Positions 46,300-58,100 of a stretch of 64,000 bases of DNA are shown piece by piece. Source of the stretch: Cryphonectria parasitica EP155 (lineage: Eukaryota; Ascomycota; Sordariomycetes; Diaporthales; Cryphonectriaceae); the NCBI RefSeq assembly GCF_011745365.1, contig NW_024468916.1:1719630-1783629 (forward strand), in the 5' to 3' direction. Every line of letters starts with the position of its first letter. The first letter of the stretch is position 1. The notes below the pieces were generated by a model. It worked only from the letters and a program-made list of their open reading frames with translations. It made no database searches and had not been told where the DNA came from. The position numbers and the translations under genes were made by a program.

Positions 46300-46665
46300 A
46301 TGCCGTTCAACTTCTCCTTCTCCAGCTCTGTGACGTTCGTATCCACTACCTCCGGGAACGGCGGCGATCCTAGAGGCTGGGCCTACCGCCGGGAAGCCTA
46401 CTCCAACAACGCGGGCTCAGGCGTGCGCACGACGCAACAGAACCTGGGCGAAGCACCGGTCATGCAGACGAGGATGTATGACGCACAAGGACGACCGCTC
46501 CTCACCAGCGGTGATGGAAGCGATGGCCGGCGCGCCGGTAACCCGCACGGCATGACCAGGAGGATTATCAGCATCGAGGACGTGACTGAGGTGGACGAGG
46601 CGGGCAATACAGCTTCGACTTCTCAACAACACCAACAACAACAAAACAATGCGGGCAACCAGTAG
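46300..46665 (+). CDS. Small unrecognised Ser/Gln-rich protein
   Basis: A 121-aa single-exon protein starting at the ATG in GCAGCCATGCC. The N-terminus is Ser/Phe-rich (FNFSFSSS). The middle block QNLGEAPVMQTRMYDAQGRP looks like a conserved peptide rather than random sequence. An acidic segment (SIEDVTEVDE) and a Gln/Asn-rich tail follow. No signal peptide or membrane span is present. I do not recognise a named family and infer no function. It is likely to be intrinsically disordered. Confidence 0.6.
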   Translation: MPFNFSFSSSVTFVSTTSGNGGDPRGWAYRREAYSNNAGSGVRTTQQNLGEAPVMQTRMYDAQGRPLLTSGDGSDGRRAGNPHGMTRRIISIEDVTEVDEAGNTASTSQQHQQQQNNAGNQ

Positions 46666-47536
46666 GCTCGTCTCTGAATAGCCAGAGGAGCTGAAGAAAA
46701 CCAGAATGCCCCAAGGAGAGAGCGGGGCTTCGTGCATGCCAAAGTGGAAAAGGGTAGTTGGGCATATGTGCCCCTTCGTTGTCATAACTTGTGATGGAAA
46801 TTACTTCCAAGCGGCAAGAGGACATTGATACTTGCCCCTCTAGAGGTGTGGCTGCGGCGGGTCCAAACATCAGTCATCTCTTCTCTGCCTTGGTTGTTTT
46901 TTTTTTTTTTTTTTTCTCAAATTTTCTGTTGTGAGAGGGGGGGGGGGGAGGAGGGCGCACGCTGCCTGGACTTTTGGGAAGGGCTTCGTTGAAGGGTGCT
47001 AGAGCATGGAGGAGAACCAGATGAAGGAGATGATGGATGAGTATTGTGCCTTTTCTTCTCCTTTTTTTCTTCATGTCAGCATTCGATGATATTGACAACT
47101 TTTGGTTTTAATCTTAGACAACTGACCATTGACTTCTTATTTTCAATAGTATAGCTGCAGTACTGAGTATGCGAGGTTGATTAAATTCATGCTTAAACCC
47201 TAAGAACCCCCCCCTCCCCCCTCCCTGGGATAAGTCTGTAATCATGGACCTGTTCCTTTCGAAGTCTTCCCTATTGAAAGTTACAATTCTGTATTCGTTT
47301 CTATCTGCTCGAACCACACGTTGGCTACTACTCGGGCGTCTAGATAGTCACAGCTCAAGCAGCACCTCCTTCTCGACAACGGTAACACAACCCAAGCAAA
47401 GGATAGTGAGGGGAGGGCTGACACTCGACCATTTGAAAGAAAGAAAAATTCATTTCCAGTCCCGGCCATACAAACAAAGACAAGGTTCAATATGAGTATG
47501 TCATTCACATACGATAATTTGCAAAGCACCTACTAA
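46666..47536. other. Convergent intergenic region with homopolymers
   Basis: It lies between a plus-strand and a minus-strand 3' end. It holds a T-tract at about 46897-46916, a G12 tract at 46937-46948 and further C runs near 47207-47222. No gene is supported. Confidence 0.45.
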
Positions 47537-48380
47537 TTATTTCCTGAGTGCCTGATACTCGGACTTTGCTCCTCGTTGGTACGGTGGCCTGATAATGTTT
47601 GTGTCAGCAGTCAGGAACCTGCAGCAAGACCTGGGATGAGCATATTTACCTCGCAATGTTCCTAGCGACGACAATCCCAGCAGCTCCCACTGCATACAGC
47701 CCCAGCAAGTTACTCCAGCCATGGTTTCCATAGGCCCGCTGTCCTACGGCCAGCGCCACCAGATCGTACACCAGACAGCCTCCAAAGATCCAGTCGCTGC
47801 ACACAGCCAGGCCGCCAAAGCCAACGGCAGTAAGCAGCTTGACCGTGTTCGAGGGCTGCTGGTTGACAAAGTACGCCACCGAGCCGTTGTGGAGCAGGTC
47901 CAGCACGCCGATGCCCGCAAAGGTCTTGCTCACGACGTGCGTCAGGACCGAGTTGGTCGAGCTGAGGTCCATGGGCGGGAGCCGCGCGAAGACGTAGTAC
48001 AGCTGGGCCAGGGAGTTGATGACGACGAAGACGTTGCTCAGGCGCAGCTCGGACGCGTTCCAGAAGATCATCCAGGTGGCGATGCAGAGGTTCCCCACGA
48101 CGTAGAAGGGGCTGAAGTCGACCACCGTGCTGGTTGCGCCGTCCTCGAGGGCGGACTGCGGGGTGGAGCGCCAGAGGCGCCACAGCCAGGCGAGCTGGAA
48201 CAGCTGCTGCGGGAAGAAGAAGCCGGCGATGAAGTAGGGCTGCGGGGAGAAGAAGGAGAGGTTCGCGTCGTGGATGTCCTTCATGTTGGGGCTGCTGAGC
48301 ATGCCGTACTGCTGGGCTGCGAAGTCGACGATGAAGCTGAGAGGCGCAATGTAGCGCGCTGTGGACAGAGAGACACCCAT
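47537..48380 (-). CDS. Multispanning membrane protein of unknown function
   Basis: The preferred model has two exons, 48380-47650 and 47588-47537, encoding about 260 aa, starting at the first ATG (MGVSLSTARY). Several hydrophobic segments are visible, including YFIAGFFFPQQLFQLAWLW, FYVVGNLCIATWMIFW, and LLTAVGFGGLAVCSDW with SNLLGLYAVGAAGIVVA. The exon-intron junction is AG|GTAAAT, so retention of the 61-nt intron creates an immediate TAA and a 243-residue protein. Splicing adds PPYQRGAKSEYQALRK, a short basic tail. I recognise no named family; it resembles conserved fungal membrane proteins. Location and substrate are unknown. Confidence 0.7.
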
Positions 48381-48854
48381 CTTTGGTTTTTGTCCGGTTG
48401 TCACGTTGATAAACTAATCACAAAAAGGGAAGCCCTGAGAATAATACTGGAACTTATGGATAATTTTCTTTTGTTGGCGCAGAAGAAGTCTTTACGTGTT
48501 ACGATGTGAATACAACGCGGGAGGCTTTATCTACCTTCGGATTCTTGGGGTTATTACTTAGTGTTCCTTTAAGTATACCATCAACAGGACGAAAAGTGGT
48601 GATGTCAGTCTAGTTGACCTGGCGCCGGAGGAGCGTGACAATAGAGACTCTAAAGTCAATGGCGTAGGCTCTCTAGGCTGTTAAGACCGCTAAAGCCGTT
48701 AAAGCTAACTCGTCATCGAAACAGGACGAGCCGCAGCCCGGCGCAGAAGTGTTAAGTTGTGAACTAATACAACTCAATACTTTGTACTACAGTGTGTATA
48801 TTGAATCTCACCATACAAGTGTGTGAACAGGTATGTTGAATATATTCTCGATCT
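48381..48854. other. Spacer between two minus-strand membrane-protein genes
   Basis: It is the presumed promoter of the 47.5-kb gene and the 3' flank of the next. Nothing else is recognised. Confidence 0.4.
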
Positions 48855-51084
48855 TTATCCTACAGACTCTGGCTCGCTCGAGACTCTAATGGTCGGCGAA
48901 CTAGGGCTCTGGTCTGCATCCTTGACTGCTACATGAGGATCGGAACCCCAATCATATGAAGACTCCCTCCGAGGCACAGGGCTATGATACGACGGTTGCG
49001 GTACCTCCAATGTATCTCGTCTCCCTTTGGGCCTCTCTCCCGAAGCCCTGCTAGGCCCAGCCACCGTATCCGAGTCCTGCGACGCCCTCTCCGTGACGCC
49101 CAAGCCCACGCCCTTGATCCCCAGACCCGACGCCGCGCTGGTGAAGCTCTCGGCGCGCGAGCGAGACCGCGAGCGTTGGAGCATGTTGGTAGGTGTGATG
49201 AGCCCGTCGGAGTCGCGAGGTAAGTTGTACGACGCCATGATCTGCGGCAGGGCGGTGTTCCTGTTTTCCTCGCCGGGCACGGTTGGGAAATCCGCGGCTG
49301 CCCCGAGCCGGAACGCCGAGTCGTCATAGGCATCTGGGGCCGGCGTCCCCAGCCTATCGCCGAGCCACTCGAAAGCTGCCTCGACCTTGCGCCTGTTCCC
49401 GGCGTCGCCTGCTGTCCTGGTGGTCCCTGTCGTGCTGTGACGCTGCAAATCATGGTCGTTGTGGTGATTGGACGTAGTGCCCCTGGTGGTGGTGTGTGTC
49501 AGCCGTCTCGATGTATGAGAAGCAGCAATAACGGATTCGTATGTCTGTCGCCGTCCTATTTCTGGGCCGTCCTGGGCTTCTATATGGTGCACCTCGGCTC
49601 CGTTTCCGTTCTCGCCGTTCGGTTCGGTTTTGCCGGAATGTGCGTTGAAATGGTTCGGGTAGTCATGGTGGTATGCGCAAGTGCAATGGTGGAGAACAGC
49701 ATCTGCGACGGAGCTCGAGTCACTCTCCTTGCCAGCATCTGCCGCCAGGAGAGCATAAAGTGAGCCGAGTGCGGCCAGCCCAGTACCGACTATGGGTGCC
49801 CACTGGCCTAGATTCAGGTTACAATGCGTCAGAAGGAGGACTTAAGAGAACGAAGAAAGAGCAAATAAAAAAGCAACATTGGGGGTAGGTATAATTTTGG
49901 GAATTGTTGCTTTTTTAGGCGACTCACCCACGCTGGCAATTGGTTCGCTCATATAGAAAACCTGGTAACTGAAGAAGTTTCTCTCGCCAACAATGAGGAT
50001 GGCCAGGATGGCGGCACTGAAGACGGGTATTTCCACCATGCTGAGGAAAAATCGGATCCTGTCGTTGACGTTGATCATCTTGGCCTTGGAGGCAGCGTTC
50101 TCATTGGGGTCCTGCGCGTCCTTGTTGTTGTCCCTGTCGTCGCTCTCATCTGGATCGCCAAATTGTTTCTTCCAGTTCAGCTTCAGAATCTTGTTCCACA
50201 TGCTCACTAGCGACAGGATGGCTGGGATGCAGCAGGCTGCGGCGAGGAGTGTGGCTGTCCCGAAGCCTAGGATGTCTGGAGCCTGGATCACGTAGATGTT
50301 GTTCTGAGACCCGCCTCGCAAGGGTGAATAAGGGCCCTTGTCGGTCGAGCAGGTAAGGCCGCAGGTACCATTCTCGCCATACTTGAAGTCGTCGGTGCGG
50401 CAGGATACGGGATCAGCCCTGAAGAACTCGACTGTCAGGCTCAGGAGCCCAGACAGGATCATTCCCGTCCAGAGGAAGATGAGGTTACGGCCTGGCGTGT
50501 TGAAATACGTCTTGGAGATCCTGACAGTGACGGGACCGGCCAGGACGCCTATCGCGCAGAGCTGGAATGCACCGTAGACGTCCATATCAACGGCACCTGG
50601 ATTGTGATCATCTATGTGTGAGCATTGCAAGAAGGCCACCAGAAAGCAATAATAATCTTGGTATGATCAACTTAAAACTTACCGTCGACGTGAACCGTAG
50701 CGAGGACGATTCCGTGCAGCGCTGCCACTGCCGGGAGCAGCAGAGCAGCTGCGAGGCACGCATCTCTCAGCCACTCGGAGCCTCTTCCTAGAACGCACGC
50801 AGCTACCAAGACATAGTATCTATAAGAGAAGCAAGGCGACGTAGGCAATGTCAGTTATTTGCAGGGTTGCCAGGAGTAAGACCGACGGAGAGGAGGGGCG
50901 AAATTGCGGTGTATTGTTCCGCATGAATAATGGGAACGTACAGGTATCTCGTACCGGGGCCATACTGCCCGGAAACGGGCCAGGCACAAACTACTTGTAA
51001 GGTCTCAGCAGCAGTGCCGTTGATTGTTGTGCTGTTCAGTGGCAGTGAGGAATTGGAGACAAGGTGTAAAGGCAGAGCCGGCAT
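48855..51084 (-). CDS. Multispanning membrane protein with long hydrophilic C-terminal tail
   Basis: Four exons, 51084-50942, 50819-50683, 50596-49928 and 49807-48855, encode about 633 aa. The first junction uses donor CT|GTACGT and restores GTRYLYYVLVAACVLG. The N-terminal 40 residues have several N-glycosylation sequons (NSS, NST, NGT) and could be extracellular. Membrane segments follow, such as YVLVAACVLG, LAAALLLPAVAAL, FQLCAIGVLAG and LIFLWTGMILSGLLSL; a Cys-containing loop (SCRTDDFKYGENGTCGLTC) may be lumenal. The last exon is a roughly 280-aa Ser/Arg/His-rich cytoplasmic tail with RSRSRSR. I recognise no named family. The start is the least certain part. Confidence 0.7.
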
Positions 51085-52610
51085 TCGGGCGCATTTTCTG
51101 GTGGCGACCACTTTATTTGTCCGCCTGAGGAGAGAAGCCGACTACATTCGGGGTTGGGAAACAACAGGTGCAGATAGAAGGATATCTAGAGGTGGAGTGA
51201 GAGATGGGGCGAGAGAGACATTCCCCAGATAGTTATAGCACCATGTATGCAGGATGAGGCTTTGATGCGGCTTAAAAGAACGATCCCCAGCCAGTCAAAT
51301 GCAGGGAATGAGCAAAGCCCCTCGGGTAAAGAGAAACGTGATCCCTCTTGGTCATGGTAGGCAGGGACATTGATGTAGTCTGTCAACTCGGGTGCCAGCA
51401 AAAGGAATGCCTTTCGCATTCGCACACTAAAATGCCTCCATCAGCTCTACTATACGAGTTCAGTAAGCAGTAGGCCCGAGGTGGAAACTGTAGGCACCAG
51501 GCCACCCATGCCCATCTGCATGAGCTGGCAAAACTTGGCTGGCGTGGCGCTTGGGGATTCAGCGTCAGCCCGGGCATCTCATTTGTCTTATCTGACGGGG
51601 AACAAAAGAGCTGCATCATGTAAGCCACCGGGCCCCTCATTAGGAGATCTCGTGGCCAGAAGTGACTAGCTGGAAATGCCTCGGTCGGTTCTGCCAGACA
51701 TGTTCCATACATGGTAATATTTTCTGCAAATTTGGGGGCGGTGGAGCGGGAGCCAAGATGCGGAAGAACTGAAAGGCAAGTCCAATTGATCATGTCGAGA
51801 GTCGACTACGGATGCGAATGCGAATCACAATCATGAACGTGAAGGCGTGGTTGCAGCTGATGAGAACCTCGTGTGTCAGGATGTTGGTGTGAATGCATAA
51901 ATGATGAGGTCCCAGATTTGGACTGTATGTCAGTCAATTGACACCCAATGATACCATCCAGGCATATGGAAAAAAAAGCAGCCTGTAGATTGTTTACGCC
52001 GATAAACAGAGAGACAAGAGAAAGACGGGTTAAAAATAACTGTAGAAACAAAATCGGCCCAAACCAAGAAATCAATTTCTTTCCCGTCACAGTAGAGCTC
52101 GAAGAGAACAGACATTTACAGGGCAGGAGTGCCTGAAATCTGCTAGACTATAACTGGGCAGCAAGGCCATTTCTGCGCTAGAGCCTGACGACCCCTAAAA
52201 TCTCAGTGACTGAAAAGCCCAAGTACACAGCCCATCGAAAAGCATACTCTGCAGCGTTTTTGTTCTTCCTCCAACCAGCCAGCCCTCCTCCGCCTTCTTC
52301 ATCTTGGCAAAGGCTCAGCCACACAACGACCAGCCTCCATCGAAAAACCGCCAGGACTGCCAAGATTGAATCATATGCACAACAACTTCCACGTGCAAGT
52401 CTCACTCGGCCACAGCCCATCTTAGCTGTCTTGTCTTGCTTGAGGGGTCGTCGTCTCCGAATCTCACTCCTTCTGATCTCTCACGTGCTTACCACACCGC
52501 CACCCCGCCGGGCGACGGCGCATTTCTCTCAAGACAACAGCACAAGACGTTCATGACACTCAACCGACAATAAGGGCGTCCGTCTGTCTACACGATGGGA
52601 CAACCTCGAC
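51085..52610. other. Divergent promoter region
   Basis: It separates the starts of the minus-strand membrane protein and the plus-strand permease. No coding region is supported, apart from the short upstream ORF overlapping the permease start at 52595. Confidence 0.45.
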
Positions 52611-52642
52611 ATGTCAGATACAATCAGTCTCAACGTCGATGA
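52595..52642 (+). promoter_or_regulatory. Overlapping upstream ORF of the permease gene
   Basis: An ATG with A at -3 and G at +4 begins a 15-codon frame that ends at a TGA inside exon 1, overlapping the main ATG (52611) in another frame. Its initiation context is better than that of the main start. It acts only if transcription begins upstream of 52595. Confidence 0.4.
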
Positions 52643-55160
52643 CATTCGGTCATGGCGAAGCATCATCACACTGTAAGTGTATGCTCGTTCAGCTTCTCAG
52701 ACTCTCTGTTATCTTGTTCGAGAGAAGGAGAGACGTGGACTGCCGAAAAAGAACAAAGAAAAAGGAAGAGAAAATGAACATTGCTAACCAGGAATTCTCC
52801 AGTATTGTTTTCGTTTTGACGAGTAAGTCGTCGACAACCACCGCCACCCCGCTGCTGTACCCACCTGTTCACTGCTGCGACCCCATTACTGACCTTCGCA
52901 TTTTATTGCTACTTAGATCTCGTAGTGCTCTTTCCATTTCACATTCCCATCTTTGTTCCCACGGCGCTTGTGCACGGCACTTCGAACACCTTGCGCCGCC
53001 TGCGAGTAATTCCGCCCAAGCAAAAGAGCGGACCTGACAGCTGTAATGATGATGGAGCGCGAGGAGCCGGCCCTGGAGGCTCAGGCTTCTTCACACGAAT
53101 GCGCTTCCCTTTGAACTTTGTTACGGCCCCGCTGATAGCAGACTTATTCTTATTGGCTATCTTAGCCATAGGCCGGGAGGAGGTCTACGACGGAACCGTG
53201 GGCTCCAACAACATCCTGCCCATCGACATCATGGTGTTCTTCCTGACACTTGCTTACATCGCCATCTCCATTGACGCTTCTGGCCTCATCAGATACCTGG
53301 CATTCAGGGTTTTGAGTTGGGGTGGTGAGGTCGGACACAGGCTGTTCTTCTACCTCTACGCGTTCTTCTTCGCCCTGGGGTCCTTCATCGGGAATGACCC
53401 GATTATCCTGTCGGGTACGGCCTTCCTGGCTTACATGACCCGCGTGTCGAGTAATATTGAGCACCCTCGAGCATGGATCCACACTCAATTCGCTGTGGCC
53501 AACATTGCTTCAGCCATCCTCGTCTCCTCGAACCCGACTAATCTCGTTCTGGCCGGTGCGTTCAACATCAAATTCATCGACTACACAGCAAACATGATCG
53601 TGCCCGTTGTCATCACCGCCATTGTGCTCTTTCCCTGTCTGCTCTACATCATATTTGCTCATGAGAGGCTCATTCCCATGAAGATCACGATGCACGAGCT
53701 GCCAGAGGACATCAGGGCCAGGCGTCCTGTCAATCCAAATATCCCTCACGCCAGGGGCCAGGCCGAGGACTGGGAGGACGGCAATCCAAACAGCGAGCAA
53801 GAACAGCTGCTCTCCCTCGAGGAAATCATGAACCCGTTTTTGGACAAGGGAGGAGCATCCTTTGGAGCCGTCATCATGACGGTCACGTTAGTGACGGTCC
53901 TGGCGCTCAACGCCGCAAGCCAGAGTACAGGCGAGCACCCTGTTTTCTGGGTGACCCTCCCCGCAGCCTTTGTCATGTTTTGCTGGGATGTGGGCTTCGG
54001 GTGGCTGCACCGACATGAGACGCGCGAGATATCTCGAAAGGGCCGCGCTGAAATCGAGACTGCCCGTGCCGAGCGACTGATGCGGGCGCAGGAGGCTGAG
54101 CGTGCTGACGCAACCGGCTGCTCTGGCTCAGGGCAGCAAGGAGAGGAAGCCTATGCCGGCGAATCGATGCACAATGTGCCGGTAGTCATCCGAGACGACC
54201 GGTCGAGAGATGATGATTCATCTAGATCGAGGAGTGCAGAGAGCAATAGCCACGACACCAAGATCATAGAGCTCGCGGAAATTCGGCCATCCAAAGAGAG
54301 CCAGATCTCGGAGAAGCCGAGTCAGACCGGAGGCGACAAAGTGTTCCCGCCGATACAACAAAAAGAACAGCGAGTCAATGGTCTTGGTGACAAAGGAGAC
54401 ACTCTAGGGCCAGACGCAGACGTCGAACCTGCGGTCGAAAGCAAACCTGACGCCGTAAAGCCTACCCGGTCAAAAGAACCGCAAACACTTGTATCTCTCC
54501 TTGAAGATTGGTATCAATGGTGTCAAGAGACATTTCCGACGGTCACAGCAGTGCTTGCACACCTACCATTTGCCCTGATTCCCTTTGCGCTCTCCATGTT
54601 TGTACTGGTGGAGGCACTCGTCACCAAGGGCTGGGTGCCTGTCTTTGCCTATGGTTGGGACCATTGGGTCGACAAGACGGGCACCGTCGGCGCCATCGGA
54701 GGGATGGGCTTTCTTTCCGTGATCCTGTGTAATGTGAGTCTTACTCGCTCGACGAAAGTTGTTTGAGACCACTTCTGCCTTCTTTTGATACTGATTTATC
54801 TGTGCAAAGTTTGCCGGTACAAACATCGGCACCACAATCTTGCTCTCTCGAGTAATCCAGGCCTGGGAGGAGATCCACAAGAGAAACGGCATTCCTATCT
54901 CCGACCGCAACTTCTGGGCCTCCGTCTATGCCATGGCCCTGGGCGTCAACTATGGTGCCTTCAGCACCGCCTTCAGTGCCTCTCTCGCGGGCCTTTTATG
55001 GCGCGACATCTTGGGCCGGAAACATATCCACGTGCGGCGCCTCGAATTTGCTAATGTCAACTTGCCTATCATTGCTATCGCCATGACTATCGGCTGTGCG
55101 GTTCTGGTTGGGGAGGTGTACATTTATAGGAGTGACACGCGGCCTTACAGCTTGGGCTAA
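52611..55160 (+). CDS. CitM/ArsB-type anion permease
   Basis: Four exons, 52611-52672, 52803-52822, 52917-54733 and 54810-55160, encode about 749 aa. Exon 2 is a 20-nt microexon that joins SIITL to IVFVLTNLVV. The membrane region has the family hairpin-type blocks LGSFIGNDPIILSGTAFLA and VSSNPTNLVLAGAF, and the C-terminal repeat carries FAGTNIGTTILLSRV. Two membrane halves are split by a charged 200-residue cytosolic loop with acidic, Ser/Arg-rich sequence. The CitMHS/ArsB superfamily moves organic or inorganic anions such as citrate-metal complexes or arsenite; which one applies here is unknown. It is probably in the plasma or vacuolar membrane. Confidence 0.85.
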
Positions 55161-58100
55161 GGCTTTGTGGTTGAATATTCTGTGGGTTTTCCAAGCGAGC
55201 GATGTTATTCATCATTACTCCAGCGCAGCATAGAGATGAATGATAAAGTATAGACGATTTCCTCTCCGTCTCATTTCGATCCTACAGACCCTCTTGTGAT
55301 GATAGAGTGTGGATGCTTCCAAAGCAGGGTTCATCTGACACTTGAGTAGATGGATTTGCCATGACATTTGTCGACACTGATTTAGGTAGGTTTTGGCGAC
55401 AAATTGAACTGTCAATGACTCTGGGCTTTTTCGCTAGAACGAGTTCCGAATTGTCAAACTGGAAGTAAGTTTTAATGAGGCACCTGCAATCCAGAGTAAT
55501 TTGGTCTTGGCACTTCAGCAGTAGATTGGCCTCGCTCAGAACCACCCTGACCTATCTTGATCCATCGTGAACTGGTCCGTGACCAGGACGGTACCCTCCA
55601 TAACCTTCCTCCTACGACGTGGTGATAGTGTTTTTGGCTACAGTAATCACGTAACTTCCACTCTGGCTCAGGAGAAAATCGCAGCACATCCCGTTCTCAT
55701 GCCATTCGGGTTGTAGGACTGCCATGTCTTCCTCTTGAAACGGGAACTGCAAAATAAGAATACCAAGGCGATGCTATGCAGAAAGACCTTCATTTATCCT
55801 GTGTAGTATTTCTGGCGTTGAGTAGTGGAGGCAGATGAAATGTGAATATTGACGAATTTATTGCAGCCAATTAGTGGACTGATTGCATTGATTGCATTAC
55901 ACAATATTTAGAGACTGTCAAATCAACAGAAGCAACTGACTCTGCCGAGCCTCGTCGGATCTAAGAGTAGGAATATAACGATGCCAAGGTAAGAAATCCC
56001 AGGCTTGTCTAACAGCAATAAGCAACCGGTGAGTATCTCCAGATTCAAGTTTTGGGTGTGGTCAGTTTGTTGGTTCTTAACGACCTTTCCTTGGATCGAA
56101 GGATCAGCAGTCATTGTGGGAATGGGCACTCATGAAGTCAGGATACATCCCCCAAACATATAATTGACTCCTAAGCACAATGAGCACCAGTATACTCATG
56201 TTTTCCATGCCTACTTTGATAACAAGACAAGGATATGCAGTGATTGTATGCAGCTGGGAACAAGATGCTAGGTTTTGTCCTCGTTTCTTGGCTTCTTAAT
56301 CTTGGCTGCTTCCACTGCTGAGAATGTTAGTTACTCGTTCATTTCTAGAGCTTATGATAGGCTTGAAAGGGTAAAAGGAATAATTGAGAAATTGGCGCAG
56401 TTGACTCAGGATTTACTGCAATAAACGGCGCGATTGCTTTGATGCTCAGTATTGCGTGTCTGTCATGGTTTATTCATTCGTGTTCTTCAACAAAGTTCTG
56501 TTCAAATTGTATCTCGAAGAACACTATAGGCCGTGCAACCTTAAGGTCTTCACGGACCGTTTAAGGGCAGAACGCCCTCGACACATCCCTAAGATGTTCA
56601 ATTCTATTAGACGATATGCGAGCAGAAACGAAGCTATTGTATATATGAGTGCCGTCCCAGAATTGTAGACTCCAAACGTCAGTGCTTCTGATATGTCTTA
56701 AAGCGGAATTTACACTGAGTCGCAGATCAAATTGGCTCGTGGAAGTTGAGAAAAGTTCTGTCTTGAGATCCGGAGAACCACAAGTCTTCATACACAGAAC
56801 TGTAGTCAGATACTGCGCGAGCAGAATGCTTTAATCTCAATACTGTTTGTCAGGACGCTGCCTAAAAGATGCTCTTCGAATTGACTTTTTGATTATGGCT
56901 CAGAGCAGCGTACATCCATGGATATGGACAGATGATTGGAGGAAAAACGTCAACCTATGCGTAGCCCTAAGAGAGAAAACAACTCATGTCTCCATCTACA
57001 TACATACATTATCTATTACATTCTCAAGTCTCGTATCCTATCATACCTTCAAATTCAAAGAAGCGCGGGTAGCTACGCCATGAGCAGGATGGCAACACAG
57101 CCGCAATGAGGCTGGTGGGAACCAATTGGCTGGACCTGACCTGCTCAGCTGGTTGTTCAGTTTCAAGGATGATACCCCTGCGGCCAGCCTCCTCAGCTGC
57201 GGACACTAACCTGTCTCGTCCATGATATGCCGTGATTTATTACCTTGACTATTTTGCTGGGAGACGTTTATCACTATTACTACTCATATTTCTTACGAGT
57301 ACTTCGGAAACGGCAGGCAATCTGAGCCGATCTTTGTCGGACCGAGTACTGGTGGAGTCTCAAATTCCAGGAGCCTGGATAGCAGTATGAGATGTGTTAT
57401 TATCACAAGACATTTCTTCGATCCAAGCTGAGATCGAGCAACAGACGAGACGACTTCGTCACATTCGCAGGACTCGTTTAGCAATCCACTGCATGAGCAA
57501 ACGGGGCAGACATGGGCAGTAATGATCTCCCGACACGACTCGAGGAATGAGTTCTCACTCCCCAGTCCGACGTCCCGCAGGCTGCAGCACATTCGTCAAC
57601 CATATGCACTACTACCCTAACGCGTAATTACCCAAGGCTTTGTCTCCACTAGGGAAAATAAATTGCCCTCCGCGGAGGAACACAACCCAACATTGCCTAA
57701 ATCAGTGAGCATCTGGATGATGGGAAGTATTGCATGTTACAAAATTCTAACGGACCGGTCTGAGTGCTTGCCACATTCTACTGAATAGCGGTAAAACTAG
57801 CTGCACATCAGATTTTCTATGAGGCTTTCACGAGAAGATCTTGACCAAAGCTTATATTCCTTAGTATGTGAGGCGTCCTATAGAGGATTACGGCTTCCCG
57901 CCCATCCGGATGATCTGCACTCACTTCTCATCTTTGGTTCGTCGAGGTGAACAGCATCTTGCAGCGGCATAGTGGTCCCGGTTTCCGCACTACGTGCATA
58001 TGCATCCGCCCCCAACTCTCAACGAAACGAAAGTCTTCAGCTCCCGCCTTCCCCCCCCCCCCCCACCCATTCGCCCCCCAGACAACGAGACCAGTTCTCC

